Part shown: positions 26,401 to 34,206 of the stretch, in pieces
Layout of the letters: each line of letters begins with the position of its first letter
Position numbering within the stretch: position 1 is the stretch's first letter
Assembly (NCBI GenBank): GCA_900547155.1
Contig: URFH01000009.1
Span: 3,322 to 67,321, forward strand
Direction: 5' to 3'
Origin: an uncultured bacterium
GTDB taxonomy: Bacteria; Cyanobacteriota; Vampirovibrionia; Gastranaerophilales; Gastranaerophilaceae
Length of the DNA stretch: 64,000 nucleotides
Notes under the pieces: model-generated
What the model was told of the DNA's origin: nothing
The model's database searches: none
The model's input: only the letters and a program-made list of their open reading frames with translations
Program-made: the position numbers and the translations under genes

Positions 26401-27196
26401 CATTTACATCAGACTTTAAGTCGTAATCACGATACATCAAAACCGGGTTCACAAAAGGGATTTCAACCCTTTGAACCTCATCATCCTCCTCATCTTTCGG
26501 CACTGCAGGAGGAATAAATGTATTTATATCAAGGTTCGCAACGATATTTGTCCGGTCATCACTCAGAATTTTCGCTTCGGTCTTGAGTTTTGCAACTTTT
26601 CCGTTAAAATAGCCCAGAGCCAGCTCATCGCCCGCCAGAGTGAGCGAATGACCTGATTTTTCATCGTTTATTACAGCTTTATAATCATGAATTTTGATAT
26701 TCGGCACTTTTATTCTGATTATAGACGGGTCAAACGGCAAAGGCTCGGGTGCAGTAGCAACTTTGCCGATGTCGTTTTTCTGTTCGTTCAAAATATTTTC
26801 AACAAGCCTTACAACCTTAAATTGCTCGCCGTTTGCGATATCAAGGTTGATACGCGGCGACTGAATATCAATTTCCGGAACTTTTACTGTCAAAAGCAGC
26901 AAAGACGGCAATGCAACATGCCCTCCGGCGGACTCTGCGCTGAGCAAAACCGAACCGTCAGGAAGTTTTACGGTGATTTTGCCCGTTTTTATTCCGACAC
27001 CGAGCGCAGGGGTGGTTTTGAGTTTGAGATTTTGGATATCAACATCCAGATGCGCCTGCTCTTTTGCAATTTTCTCTATTTCAGGCTTAAAAACCTCCAA
27101 ATCCACCGCCCGCGGCAGATAGAACAAAAATGCCATATATACGCAAAAAATCGCAAAAAGCGACAACAATCCGAATACTTTCCAAAAATTTTTCAT
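23483..27196 (-). CDS. Giant AsmA-like envelope protein (1237 aa)
   Basis: One N-terminal membrane anchor (about residues 5-27, VFGLLSLFAIFCVYMAFLFY), then over 1,100 residues of beta-rich periplasmic sequence. The first ~100 residues look like the AsmA N-terminal domain (VDLEVFKPEIEKIAKEQAH...), and the last 250 hold the AsmA-like C-terminal region (LKGKVTFSIKNGQLGPFGKI, GVLNFKDGIAAIDTI, DMKLRGRLASQVSDMLGPL). Large AsmA/TamB/YhdP proteins are thought to form grooves carrying phospholipids between the two membranes; that role is inferred here. The C-terminal tail is basic and low complexity. An Ala/Pro linker lies near residue 860. Longest gene in the window, and strong support for a diderm cell. 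Confidence 0.87.
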   Translation of the reverse strand: MKNFWKVFGLLSLFAIFCVYMAFLFYLPRAVDLEVFKPEIEKIAKEQAHLDVDIQNLKLKTTPALGVGIKTGKITVKLPDGSVLLSAESAGGHVALPSLLLLTVKVPEIDIQSPRINLDIANGEQFKVVRLVENILNEQKNDIGKVATAPEPLPFDPSIIRIKVPNIKIHDYKAVINDEKSGHSLTLAGDELALGYFNGKVAKLKTEAKILSDDRTNIVANLDINTFIPPAVPKDEEDDEVQRVEIPFVNPVLMYRDYDLKSDVNAKLKIRQSGDLVKLNGFLDVEKTTMNLSGYQLPECYAKFRFSGTNVETDTNLYVTKNQHFQALGKFNYGHNPSVDMALKSQKIYFNDVIVLAKAFLDTLHIKNEMGDLKGRGYILANANIKTNLKKIKSNGSIIVREGGVANKKTGLVISDVNANFLFDNNMLNIKDTKALINGAALKIAGKIEEDSVTGVNISSENIPIPGLFAAFAPADLKRNYNLYSGTVALNASVTGKIKKAVSSAKIVLNNLALKERTNLLAVTNGNLVAEFSADSKSTLGRITNRDFKLVLPQQKSVLSVPSLSVNLDNINIILNPVTINLNDSSSIIASGQVAQYTTSPLISIFADGKLAAADLKQLAGKEAAPFLAANGAIPVKAQIKGNDKKQTMALQIMADGSNYFTPVEIAPLSGKQSILQARADFKGDRLRVFDTGLYVKSTPGAFSNDFDANMAHTREIASISGTITALDTKEPFINLFRIMIPHPFNAKICAFKDSSMRVDGGLFVFGKAASPRMRGHFRVSDLRISDLLLAMQEAYLDFRGKELGVSVSNLLLNGSDLNLSANVDLNPSKIVQVYDLNVNSSLIDVEKMMKVADAAAKLAPPASGAASSAPAEIPVLVRSGAINMRRILANPIVLTNTTGDIALRNNVFFLNNLRTSTFGGNITGNITTNLLNGALGVKVNGAGLDVEDALLKLANMKDTLTGTASFTTDIALRGATQVEQMKSLKGKVTFSIKNGQLGPFGKIENLILAENIRESEFFKTTIGQVINSITSIETSHYDVLSGVLNFKDGIAAIDTITSQGKVLSIHIAGNMNLLTNEADMKLRGRLASQVSDMLGPLAYINPVNLIKNTPGMNVLAAKAFFLFCESVTEEEMKAIPELYQYSDANATKFQVVLNGDTRKPLTLVKSFKWLAEQSQIDNATAFASTLPDPVEETQKDGMKTVSDRQNVEKPAKERKFLFFKRKSKDETPQETPAVGE

Positions 27197-27373
27197 ATTT
27201 CCTCAACAAATCTAGTTAATTTTAACAAAATTATACCCCCTGTACGCGGATTTTTACAAGGTTTTTTAAAATTGTTAAGTTATGTAAATAGTATATATAA
27301 AATATATCAATTATTTTATAAAAAAATTCTTTATATAAATATAGAGAGTAAAACCGGAAAGAAGAGAGAAAAA

Positions 27374-28477
27374 ATGGGTGTAAATACCAATTACGAAGTA
27401 AAAATTAATGAAGTTAAATATCCGCAAACATTAAACGCTCGCACAGAAACACCTGTAGCGCCTATTAATCTTAACGGCAACGGCAATCTCGGACAGGTCG
27501 GCGACGGCTTTGTAAGAAGCACGGATTCTACTCTTGATGAAGCAGAAAAGTTAATCGATTCAAATAACTTAGACCAGCTAAAAAGCGCAGAGCAACGGGT
27601 TTCGGCTTTGTCCGTTGAAGATACAGACCCGGTAAAAGACGCTCAAGCAGCAGAAGACGCAGCAGCAGCAAACGTAACTGACAGACAATCCGCTGCTGAC
27701 GCAGCAGACGCAAACAAAGACGCTGCAGAAACTGAAAATGACGCAGCAAAAGAAAATGAAGAAACAGCAACACAAAATAAAGCAGCAGCCGCACAAGCAC
27801 AGTCAGCCGCAACAGAAAATCACACACAGGCACAAGCCAACACACAACAGGCAACTGCCGACGTAACAAAAGCAGAAGCAAACCAGGCTCAAGCCGAAGC
27901 AGCAGCAAAAGCAGACCCGACCAACGCAGCTGCACAGACAAGAGCTGCACAAGCAAAAACAAAAACAACAGAAGCTAAACAAAAAGAAACTGTAGCAAAA
28001 AAAGAAGAAGCAACAGCAAAAGAAAATAAAGACAACGCAGATAAACAAGCCGACAAAGCAGAAAAAGAAGAAAAGAAAGCCAAAACAATAGCCAAAAAGG
28101 CGGCCTCCGGTTTGTCTAAGGCAACACAAACGGCTTCTCAACTCGGCAGCCTGCTCACTATGGCAAAAAGCGCCCTCGGCACAGCACAAAACAACACAGC
28201 AGATTACACAACAACAACCGGTGAAACTAAAGCGCAGGTTCAACAACGTTTGGCAGCAACTATAAAAAGCCTTGAAAACGGAGGAAGCGGCAATCCCTAT
28301 TCTTCTTATTCGACAACCTCGGGATTCACTCTTTCCAACGCAACTTCTTCAGCAGCAGGCTCAGCTTATAATGCAGTATCATCTGCAAGCACAAATGTTG
28401 CAGCTAACTCCGCAAATTTCGCTTCAGCCGCCGGAAGCAATGCAGCAACACCGAACATATTCCTTAAAAAAGCATAG
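27374..28477 (+). CDS. Ala/Lys/Glu/Gln-rich coiled-coil protein (367 aa)
   Basis: The ATG at 27374 has AAAGAAGAGAG upstream; the frame stays open further left only because it runs antisense through the AsmA-like gene. Residues 1-60 are ordinary, 75-235 are extremely rich in Ala, Lys, Glu, Gln, Asp, Asn and Thr without Pro, Gly or aromatic residues, a long predicted coiled coil, and the last 130 are Ser/Ala/Asn/Thr-rich, ending FLKKA. No signal peptide. Composition is far from that of neighbouring genes. Function unknown; possible roles are a structural filament or a surface/adhesion protein. A strong terminator follows. Confidence 0.8.
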   Translation: MGVNTNYEVKINEVKYPQTLNARTETPVAPINLNGNGNLGQVGDGFVRSTDSTLDEAEKLIDSNNLDQLKSAEQRVSALSVEDTDPVKDAQAAEDAAAANVTDRQSAADAADANKDAAETENDAAKENEETATQNKAAAAQAQSAATENHTQAQANTQQATADVTKAEANQAQAEAAAKADPTNAAAQTRAAQAKTKTTEAKQKETVAKKEEATAKENKDNADKQADKAEKEEKKAKTIAKKAASGLSKATQTASQLGSLLTMAKSALGTAQNNTADYTTTTGETKAQVQQRLAATIKSLENGGSGNPYSSYSTTSGFTLSNATSSAAGSAYNAVSSASTNVAANSANFASAAGSNAATPNIFLKKA

Positions 28478-28547
28478 GAATAAAAAATAATTTTAAAAAC
28501 TCTTTGAATCAACTCAAAGTTTAAATGGAACGGGAAAAAGGTATTTT

Positions 28548-28577
28548 AACGATGTTTTTTAACATCGTTTTTTTTTG
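28548..28577 (+). terminator. Terminator after the coiled-coil gene
   Basis: AACGATGTT and AACATCGTT form a 9-bp perfect stem with a TTTT loop and a run of T, 71 bp after the stop. The remaining part of the 28478-28713 gap is AT-rich. Confidence 0.88.
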
Positions 28578-28678
28578 TTTATTTGATATTTTGAACAAAA
28601 ACTCCATGAATTCCCGAAATTTCACAATAAATGATTAAAATTTTTCTTCTCATTGATTAACCGCCTTGTTTTGTTTAC

Positions 28679-28684
28679 TATAAT
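28679..28684 (+). promoter_or_regulatory. -10 box for the activase-like gene
   Basis: TATAAT 29 bp before the ATG at 28714; TTGATT at 28653 is a possible -35 but the spacer would be 20 bp. Confidence 0.45.
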
Positions 28685-28713
28685 GTAAACGGAATAAGAA
28701 AGATGAGGGTGAA

Positions 28714-29718
28714 ATGTCACTTGATGTATATTTAGGGATTGACGTAGGCTCGGTTACAACAAAACTGGCGCTCGTTGACGAAACCGGAAAATTTATCGAC
28801 AGCTACATGCTTAGAACCGCAGGAAAACCGGTTATTGCAGTACAAACAGGTATGCGCGAGCTTTATAAAAAGAAATTATGCGACTACAACATTCAGGGCG
28901 TAGGCACCACAGGCAGCGGAAGAAATCTCGCCGGAGCTTTGACCGGTGCTGACGTAATCAAAAACGAAATCACCGCTCATGCTGTTGCAGCCAGCACATA
29001 TGTGCCCGGCGTTCAAACAATCCTCGAAATCGGCGGTCAGGATAGCAAAATCATCATACTTCGCGACGGAATTGTAACTGATTTTGCGATGAACACGGTT
29101 TGCGCGGCAGGAACGGGAAGTTTTCTTGACCAGCAGGCAAGCAGATTGAATGTTCCGATTGAAGAATTCGGTGATACAGCGCTAAAATCCACTTCGCCCG
29201 CAAGAATCGCCGGAAGATGCGGCGTTTTTGCAGAAAGCGACCTCATTCACAAACAACAGCTCGGCTATCCCGTAGAAGACCTTCTTTACGGGCTCTGTCA
29301 GGCGCTTGTGCGCAACTATTTGAGCAATTTGGCGCTCGGAAAAGAACTTTTGCCCACAGTAACATTCCAGGGAGGCGTCGCAACGAATTCCGGTATGGTT
29401 AAAGCGTTTGAAGAAGCCTTGAACACAAAAGTTGTTGTTCCGCAGAACCACCAGACAATGGGCGCAATCGGCGCAGCGCTTCTTGCGATGGAAAATCATC
29501 AATATACTTCAACCCCGACAAAATTCAAAGGCTGGGAAGTCGGAGAAATGCATTTTAGCTCGGTAACGAACCAGTGCACGGGCTGCTCGAACAATTGTGA
29601 AGTCATCACTATCATCGAGGGCGAAATGGAAGACAAACATCCTCAAAATATCAAAGATATTAAAGGCAATATCATCGCACGCTGGGGCGGAACCTGCGGA
29701 AGATGGGATATTTCGTAA
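28714..29718 (+). CDS. BadF/BadG/BcrA/BcrD-type ATPase, acyl-CoA dehydratase activase homologue
   Basis: ASKHA-fold ATPase resembling HgdC, which injects an electron into 2-hydroxyacyl-CoA dehydratases. ATP motifs GIDVGSVTTK (residues 8-17), GVGTTGSGR (62-70) and GGQDSK (107-112). The cluster cysteines that bridge the HgdC dimer have clear equivalents: Cys130 (TVCAAGTG) and Cys169 (AGRCGVF). There is an extra C-terminal stretch of about 60 residues with NQCTGCSNNC and GGTCGRW, which may bind a second cluster. 334 aa. The dehydratase partner is not in the window. Oxygen-sensitive chemistry of this family fits an anaerobe. Confidence 0.88.
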   Translation: MSLDVYLGIDVGSVTTKLALVDETGKFIDSYMLRTAGKPVIAVQTGMRELYKKKLCDYNIQGVGTTGSGRNLAGALTGADVIKNEITAHAVAASTYVPGVQTILEIGGQDSKIIILRDGIVTDFAMNTVCAAGTGSFLDQQASRLNVPIEEFGDTALKSTSPARIAGRCGVFAESDLIHKQQLGYPVEDLLYGLCQALVRNYLSNLALGKELLPTVTFQGGVATNSGMVKAFEEALNTKVVVPQNHQTMGAIGAALLAMENHQYTSTPTKFKGWEVGEMHFSSVTNQCTGCSNNCEVITIIEGEMEDKHPQNIKDIKGNIIARWGGTCGRWDIS

Positions 29719-29762
29719 TCCGGACAGGAAATTTAGCGAAAAAATTACGTTATATAAATTAT

Positions 29763-29790
29763 TTGCGCCAAAACATATTAGGTATATTAT
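29763..29790 (+). promoter_or_regulatory. Probable murA promoter
   Basis: -35-like TTGCGC at 29763-29768, 16-bp spacer, -10 TATTAT at 29785-29790, about 43 bp before the TTG start of murA. Confidence 0.45.
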
Positions 29791-29832
29791 ATAAGAAGAT
29801 GTTTGAAACATAGTTGTATTCTTGGAGGACAA

Positions 29833-31161
29833 TTGACCCAAAAGCTAAGAATAAAAGGCGGTTTAACTCTCAAAGGAGAAGTTTCCATAGGCGGTGCGAA
29901 AAACGCAGTGCTTAAATTAATGGCCGCTGCGCTCCTTGCAAAAGGGGAAAGCAAAATTTACAATGTCCCCGACTTAACCGACGTCCAGATAATGCTTAAT
30001 GTTATTGAAGGGCTTGGCGTAAAGACAAAATACGACAAAAACGCCAAAACCGTCGCAATCGACGCAACAGATATCACAAACATCACAGCAAAATACGAGC
30101 TCGTAAGCAAAATGCGCGCTTCGTTTATCGTGCTGGGCGCTCTTGTTACAAGATGTAAAGAAGCTATTGTTGCGCTCCCCGGCGGATGTGCAATCGGCGA
30201 AAGGCGCGTTGACTTTCATATCAAAGGTTTGGAGGCGCTGGGCGCAAAAATCAAAATCGAAAACGGTTATGTTCATGCAAATGCCTCAAAACTGCGCGGT
30301 GCGGATATTTATCTGGATATTCCGTCAGTCGGCGCAACAGAAAACCTTATGCTCGCTGCAATAATGGCCGACGGCTCAACAAGAATCCAGAATGCAGCGC
30401 AGGAACCTGAAATTGTTGACCTTGCAAACTTTTTAAATGCAATGGGCGCAGATGTTTGCGGCGCAGGAACCTCTGAAATCGTAATTAACGGCGTAAAACT
30501 TGAAGATTTGCACCCGATTGAATATTCAACAATTCCCGACAGGATTGAAGCAGGAACTTATATGGCGGGAATCATTGCCACAAGAGGAAAAGGCATAATT
30601 AAAAACGTTATGCCGTCACATTTGACGTTTTACAATTCAAAATTAATCAAAATGGGCGCAAAAATTAAACTTCTTGAGCCCACAGTGCTGGAAGTAAGCT
30701 GCAAGCAGCGTCTGAGCTCCGTAAACATCGTTACGCAGCCATATCCGGGCTTCCCGACTGATTTACAATCGCTTGCAATGGCGATGTTGACCACTGCTGA
30801 CGGCGTAAGCATTGTAACGGAAAGCCTTTACGAAAATCGCTTTATGCAGGTGCCCGAGCTGCGCAGAATGGGCGCGGACATCCATCAGGAGCGAAATCAT
30901 GCGCTGATTCGGGGTGTTAAAAAGCTTACAGGCGCAAATCTCAAGGCAAGCGACCTGCGTGCGGGCGCTTCGTTGATTATTGCCGCATTAATGGCTGACG
31001 GCGTAAGCGAAATCGAATCAATTCACCACATTGACCGCGGATATGAGAATTTTGAAGAAAAATTCAGAAATCTCGGTGCGCAAATCGTCAGATTTGACGA
31101 CAGTCTTCCACAGGTAGATATTTCAACCAAAAAGGAAAACTACAATGAAGCCTCAATATAA
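29833..31161 (+). CDS. murA: UDP-N-acetylglucosamine 1-carboxyvinyltransferase MurA
   Basis: First committed step of peptidoglycan synthesis: transfer of enolpyruvate from PEP to UDP-GlcNAc. Conserved Lys/Asn of the GGAKNAVL motif (residues 21-28), the active-site Cys119 in LPGGCAIG (target of fosfomycin), and DRIEAGTYM and GFPTDLQ motifs. The TTG at 29833 has a perfect GGAGG five bases before it, giving 442 aa; a longer version from 29803 would bury that site and is rejected. The 3' end overlaps the next gene by 17 bp. Confidence 0.95.
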   Translation: MTQKLRIKGGLTLKGEVSIGGAKNAVLKLMAAALLAKGESKIYNVPDLTDVQIMLNVIEGLGVKTKYDKNAKTVAIDATDITNITAKYELVSKMRASFIVLGALVTRCKEAIVALPGGCAIGERRVDFHIKGLEALGAKIKIENGYVHANASKLRGADIYLDIPSVGATENLMLAAIMADGSTRIQNAAQEPEIVDLANFLNAMGADVCGAGTSEIVINGVKLEDLHPIEYSTIPDRIEAGTYMAGIIATRGKGIIKNVMPSHLTFYNSKLIKMGAKIKLLEPTVLEVSCKQRLSSVNIVTQPYPGFPTDLQSLAMAMLTTADGVSIVTESLYENRFMQVPELRRMGADIHQERNHALIRGVKKLTGANLKASDLRAGASLIIAALMADGVSEIESIHHIDRGYENFEEKFRNLGAQIVRFDDSLPQVDISTKKENYNEASI

Positions 31162-31477
31162 AAGATGGTATGATCATGACCCCGTTTTAATGGAGGTTCT
31201 CGAGCTTTTACGCAATTATCAGGACGAGTTGAAAGCGCAGGCTGAAATTTTTCTGCAAAAAATTGAAGAAAAGGTTTCAAAAGAAACAATTGACAAATTT
31301 TATGAGATGGTAAGACCCATAAACGGCAACCGCTGGTACGATAAAGACCCAGTTATATCAAAAACGGTTGAACTTTTGAGGGTTGTTCCGCCGGAAATCC
31401 AAAAATCCGCGGCTGAAAACTTTATAAAAACCCTTGAAGATGCAGGAATTAGCCACCAAAAAGCTGCGAATGATTAG
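31145..31477 (+). CDS. Unknown 110-aa protein made of two copies of an RWYDxDP repeat
   Basis: Two halves are homologous: KRWYDHDPVLMEVLELLRNY (about residues 6-25) and NRWYDKDPVISKTVELLRVV (about 58-77), each followed by a helix of about 25 residues (AEIFLQKIEEKV, AENFIKTLEDAG). It looks like an internally duplicated helical domain. No signal, no membrane segment, no family recognised. It overlaps murA by 17 bp and the following YkgJ-type gene by 8 bp, so the three are likely co-translated. The RBS would be AAAGGAAA inside the murA tail. Confidence 0.75.
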   Translation: MKPQYKRWYDHDPVLMEVLELLRNYQDELKAQAEIFLQKIEEKVSKETIDKFYEMVRPINGNRWYDKDPVISKTVELLRVVPPEIQKSAAENFIKTLEDAGISHQKAAND

Positions 31478-31892
31478 GTTTGTTGTAGATTTTATAAAAT
31501 CACAGTGGTACGAATTTTTGTCACATTTTGTGCGGGAAAAAATCCGTTATAAAATCACGGGTTCATGCAAAAAGTGCGGAAAATGCTGCAATTACATGTA
31601 CAGTTTTGACACCTACACGGAAAAAGAATTCAAAATAATGCAATTTCTTTACCCCGCGTACAAACGCTTTTACATAAAGGGGAAAGACGAGTTCGGGAAC
31701 TTTATATTTGCCTGCAAATACGTCGGCAAAGACGGGTTGTGCACGGTTTATGACAAAAGGCTCGCAATGTGCAAAAAATACCCTGCGGATTCAATTCTTT
31801 ATCCGGCAAAAATGCACGACGGGTGCGGATATAGTGTTGAGAAGATTAGTTTTGAAGATTATTTGAAGTCTGATAGAAAAAAGCGGCGTTAA
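31470..31892 (+). CDS. YkgJ-family cysteine-cluster protein
   Basis: Putative zinc- or iron-chelating domain: SCKKCGKCCNYM near residue 27 (the CxxCxxCC signature), CKYVGKDGLCTVYDKRLAMC in the middle with further Cys, then KKYPADS and a last Cys in HDGCGY. The ligand and function of this widespread family are not settled. The ATG at 31470 overlaps the previous stop (ATGATTAG); TTG 31434 and ATG 31440 are alternatives. 140 aa. Confidence 0.82.
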   Translation: MIRFVVDFIKSQWYEFLSHFVREKIRYKITGSCKKCGKCCNYMYSFDTYTEKEFKIMQFLYPAYKRFYIKGKDEFGNFIFACKYVGKDGLCTVYDKRLAMCKKYPADSILYPAKMHDGCGYSVEKISFEDYLKSDRKKRR

Positions 31893-31904
31893 GAGTGTAA
31901 AGGC

Positions 31905-32240
31905 TGCGGCGGGTAATGATTTTTGAAAGGTGGTTGCCCGTTATCCCAAAGGGCGAGGGGCCATAATTGCACCCTCCTCGAGTTGAACTCTGCCGAACAA
32001 ACGATTGAGTGTCGTTTGTGGGTGGGGGGAAATATGAGGGACTTTTCGGTTGGGAATGGGTGGTTTTGGGGAAGTTTTTTTATTGATTTTAAGGTCAATC
32101 CCCACCCCGACCCTCCCCGAGTTGGGGAGGGAGGAAATATGAGGGATTTTTGCTTAGAAATGGGTTGATTTTAAAAGTTGTTGCCCTTTTCCCGCTGCTC
32201 TCCCGGCGGGCGAGGTAGGATTTGCTGGGTTTTCGGCTGA
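31905..32240. repeat. Gap with family D hairpins and partial direct repeats
   Basis: The 400-bp gap between convergent genes holds no convincing gene. Hairpins: 31998-32021 (ACAAACGA...TCGTTTGT) and 32112-32130 (CCTCCCC GAGTT GGGGAGG), the latter a relative of the family D hairpins in the 205-bp repeat near 2520 and 2725 (same CCCCA(C/T)CCCG(A/G)CC lead-in). AAATATGAGGGA is repeated about 106 bp apart. Two open frames here are by-products of the repeats. Confidence 0.7.
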
Positions 32241-32291
32241 AAATTGGTAAAAAACCGTTGAAAATTGCTTTTTAACTATTTTATAAACAAA

Positions 32292-33116
32292 TTAAACAAT
32301 ACTTTTTCGCATTCTGTCCGAACGGCTGGAGCTCAGGATATTTTTGAGCTTCATAATAGCCTGCGCATGGAGCTGGCAAACGCGGGATTCGGAAATGGCA
32401 ATCGTTTCGCCGATTTCTTTAAGGGTCATGTTTTCATGATAGTAAAGAACCATAATCATTCTTTCACGTTCGGGCAAACGTCTTAGGGCGAGCTGGAGTT
32501 CTTGTTTTACATCCTTATCAACGAGCTGTTCGAGCGGATTTTTGGAATTGTTGTCCTGAATTGTGTCAATTATCTCAACACTTTCTTCCGATGAGCCTTT
32601 TTTGTCGTAAATAGAAGAAACCTGCATTTCGTCGGCAAGAATTGCCTCGAGTTTTTCTCTATCCATTCCTACGAGCTGCGCAAGCTCTGTGGGCGTAGCA
32701 GCTCTGCCGTTTTTCTGTTTAAAATCTTCGGCGGCAAGCTTTATTTCCTTGATTTTTCTTCTCGTGCTGCGGGGAACCCAGTCCTGTGAACGAATTTTGT
32801 CAATAATAGCGCCCCTTATTCGCATAAGAGCATAGGTTTCAAACCTTGCCCCCCTGTCGGGCGTGTATTTTTCGATTGCATCAATCAAACCCTCAACCCC
32901 GAAGCTTGTAACATCTTCAAGAGAAAAAGTCTGGGGCAGGTTGTTTTTTATTCTTCCGATGACGTAACGCGTGAGGTAAATGTACTGAACAATGAGCGTA
33001 TCCCTGAGTTTTTTGTCGGATTTGTCCGCCAAATAATCATGCCACAACGTTTCTAACTCGCTGTCGCTAAGACGTTTTATCCTGTTGTAAGAACTGTATT
33101 CTATCTCTTCGCTCAT
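32292..33116 (-). CDS. fliA: FliA/WhiG-type sigma factor (sigma-28 family)
   Basis: Alternative sigma factor with regions 2, 3 and 4: region 2 QYIYLTRYVIGRIKNNLP...FGVEGLIDAIEKYTPDRGARFETYALMRI (about 45-107), the RSQDWVPRSTRR motif typical of FliA/WhiG/SigD at the region 2/3 boundary, and region 4 LPERERMIMVLYYHENMTLKEIG with the SRVCQLHAQA recognition helix (about 215-260). 274 aa. Sigma-28 proteins usually control flagellar or late developmental genes; no flagellar gene or anti-sigma FlgM is adjacent. What regulon it serves here is open. Confidence 0.88.
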   Translation of the reverse strand: MSEEIEYSSYNRIKRLSDSELETLWHDYLADKSDKKLRDTLIVQYIYLTRYVIGRIKNNLPQTFSLEDVTSFGVEGLIDAIEKYTPDRGARFETYALMRIRGAIIDKIRSQDWVPRSTRRKIKEIKLAAEDFKQKNGRAATPTELAQLVGMDREKLEAILADEMQVSSIYDKKGSSEESVEIIDTIQDNNSKNPLEQLVDKDVKQELQLALRRLPERERMIMVLYYHENMTLKEIGETIAISESRVCQLHAQAIMKLKNILSSSRSDRMRKSIV

Positions 33117-33208
33117 CCGAAAATATCCATTACCGCCCTAAAGTGATGGTTCTATTATAATTTTACCCTCTATGCAGATTCAGGAATCGTATATTTGGAT
33201 GAAATTCT

Positions 33209-34075
33209 TTAAAAATCAGCCTTTAAAATCCTGTTTCCGGCAATTTTTTGCAAATATTTTTGGATAATCTCCTGCGGCATGTACATATGGAGCGCGCCAA
33301 GGTCGGAAGTGTCGATACGTTCACCGGTTTTTGATGCCGCAATGCGTTTTTCAATGATTTTATCGGGTTTTAGCGTGCCAAATTGCTCTAAAAATTCATA
33401 AGCGTCAATGTCAATATCATTTTTGGAAATTTCAAAGAACCGCCGACCTCTGTTGTAGTGCGCAATGTGCGATTCATAATCAGCAACCGATGTAATATTC
33501 GGCTTGAACCCGTTTTTCAAACAGTATTCCACAGCAATCTGGTCAGCAGCAGCCCCTATCCCCGCATAAAGCTCTTCATTGTTGTTTTGTAGATACTCAA
33601 TAGAAACCCTTTTTCCGGTTATTCCGAGTTCCGGATAATTATCAAGCAGTGCACTGTTTTCATAAACCTCCCAGTAGCAAGAATCCTTTTTCAACTTGCT
33701 CCAGTCATCAATAGTCACGTATCCGGCCTCGGTTTTCAGGTCTTTTTCAATAAAATGATAGGTCGTCTGCCAGCCGTCTTTCACGGATTCGGCAACGTAA
33801 ACCTCGCAGGGCGTTTTTATGAGCTTTCCGGTGGCATGGTCTTTGACTTTTTTGAAAATTACGGTTTTATTTTCAGGATTAAATCGAACTTTCAGCTTTT
33901 CCAGCAAGGGTTTTGAGGAAATATGAACACGCTGGTTCATATGCATAATCGAAATTTCCCCTGCCTTGATTGTATGCTCAAAAACATCGTTTTTCAGCCT
34001 GTAAACAGGCGTTTTCTGTAATTTCTGGCTGTATTTTGGTGCAAGTATTGCACTGATTTTGTTAAAACTAATCAT
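33209..34075 (-). CDS. Unknown 288-aa protein
   Basis: No family recognised. Mixed alpha/beta sequence without signal peptide or membrane helix. A beta-rich first half (VRFNPENKTVIFKKVKDHAT, VYVAESVKDGWQTTYHFIEKD) and a helical second half with an N-acetyltransferase-like flavour (GIGAAADQIAVEYCLKNGFKP), which is only an impression: in GNAT proteins a G-x-G-x-A loop precedes such a helix ending in GF. The N terminus MISFNKISAILAPKY matches the style of several lineage-specific proteins here. The gene stands alone between the sigma factor and the patatin gene. Confidence 0.7.
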   Translation of the reverse strand: MISFNKISAILAPKYSQKLQKTPVYRLKNDVFEHTIKAGEISIMHMNQRVHISSKPLLEKLKVRFNPENKTVIFKKVKDHATGKLIKTPCEVYVAESVKDGWQTTYHFIEKDLKTEAGYVTIDDWSKLKKDSCYWEVYENSALLDNYPELGITGKRVSIEYLQNNNEELYAGIGAAADQIAVEYCLKNGFKPNITSVADYESHIAHYNRGRRFFEISKNDIDIDAYEFLEQFGTLKPDKIIEKRIAASKTGERIDTSDLGALHMYMPQEIIQKYLQKIAGNRILKADF

Positions 34076-34206
34076 ATTTATATAAAATTCATGATAAGAA
34101 AAAATTGCTAAAAGGCTAGTCCATATCGCCTATTTTTGCCTGCCGGTTTGTAATTGGAGCAAAAATTATGTTTTAATAATAACAGAAATAAGAAACGGCG
34201 GAAATT

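Noticed and set aside
26687-27373. N-terminal extension of the coiled-coil protein
   Set aside because: This part of the frame runs antisense through the AsmA-like gene and lacks a ribosome binding site; the ATG at 27374 has one.
27528-28246. Leu/Cys-rich reading frames on the minus strand
   Set aside because: They are the reverse complement of the Ala/Lys-rich coiled-coil codons (GCA, AAA), so their composition is a by-product.
31923-32168. 81-aa frame in the 31.9-32.2 kb gap
   Set aside because: Translates the family D hairpin region; no ribosome binding site or conserved feature.
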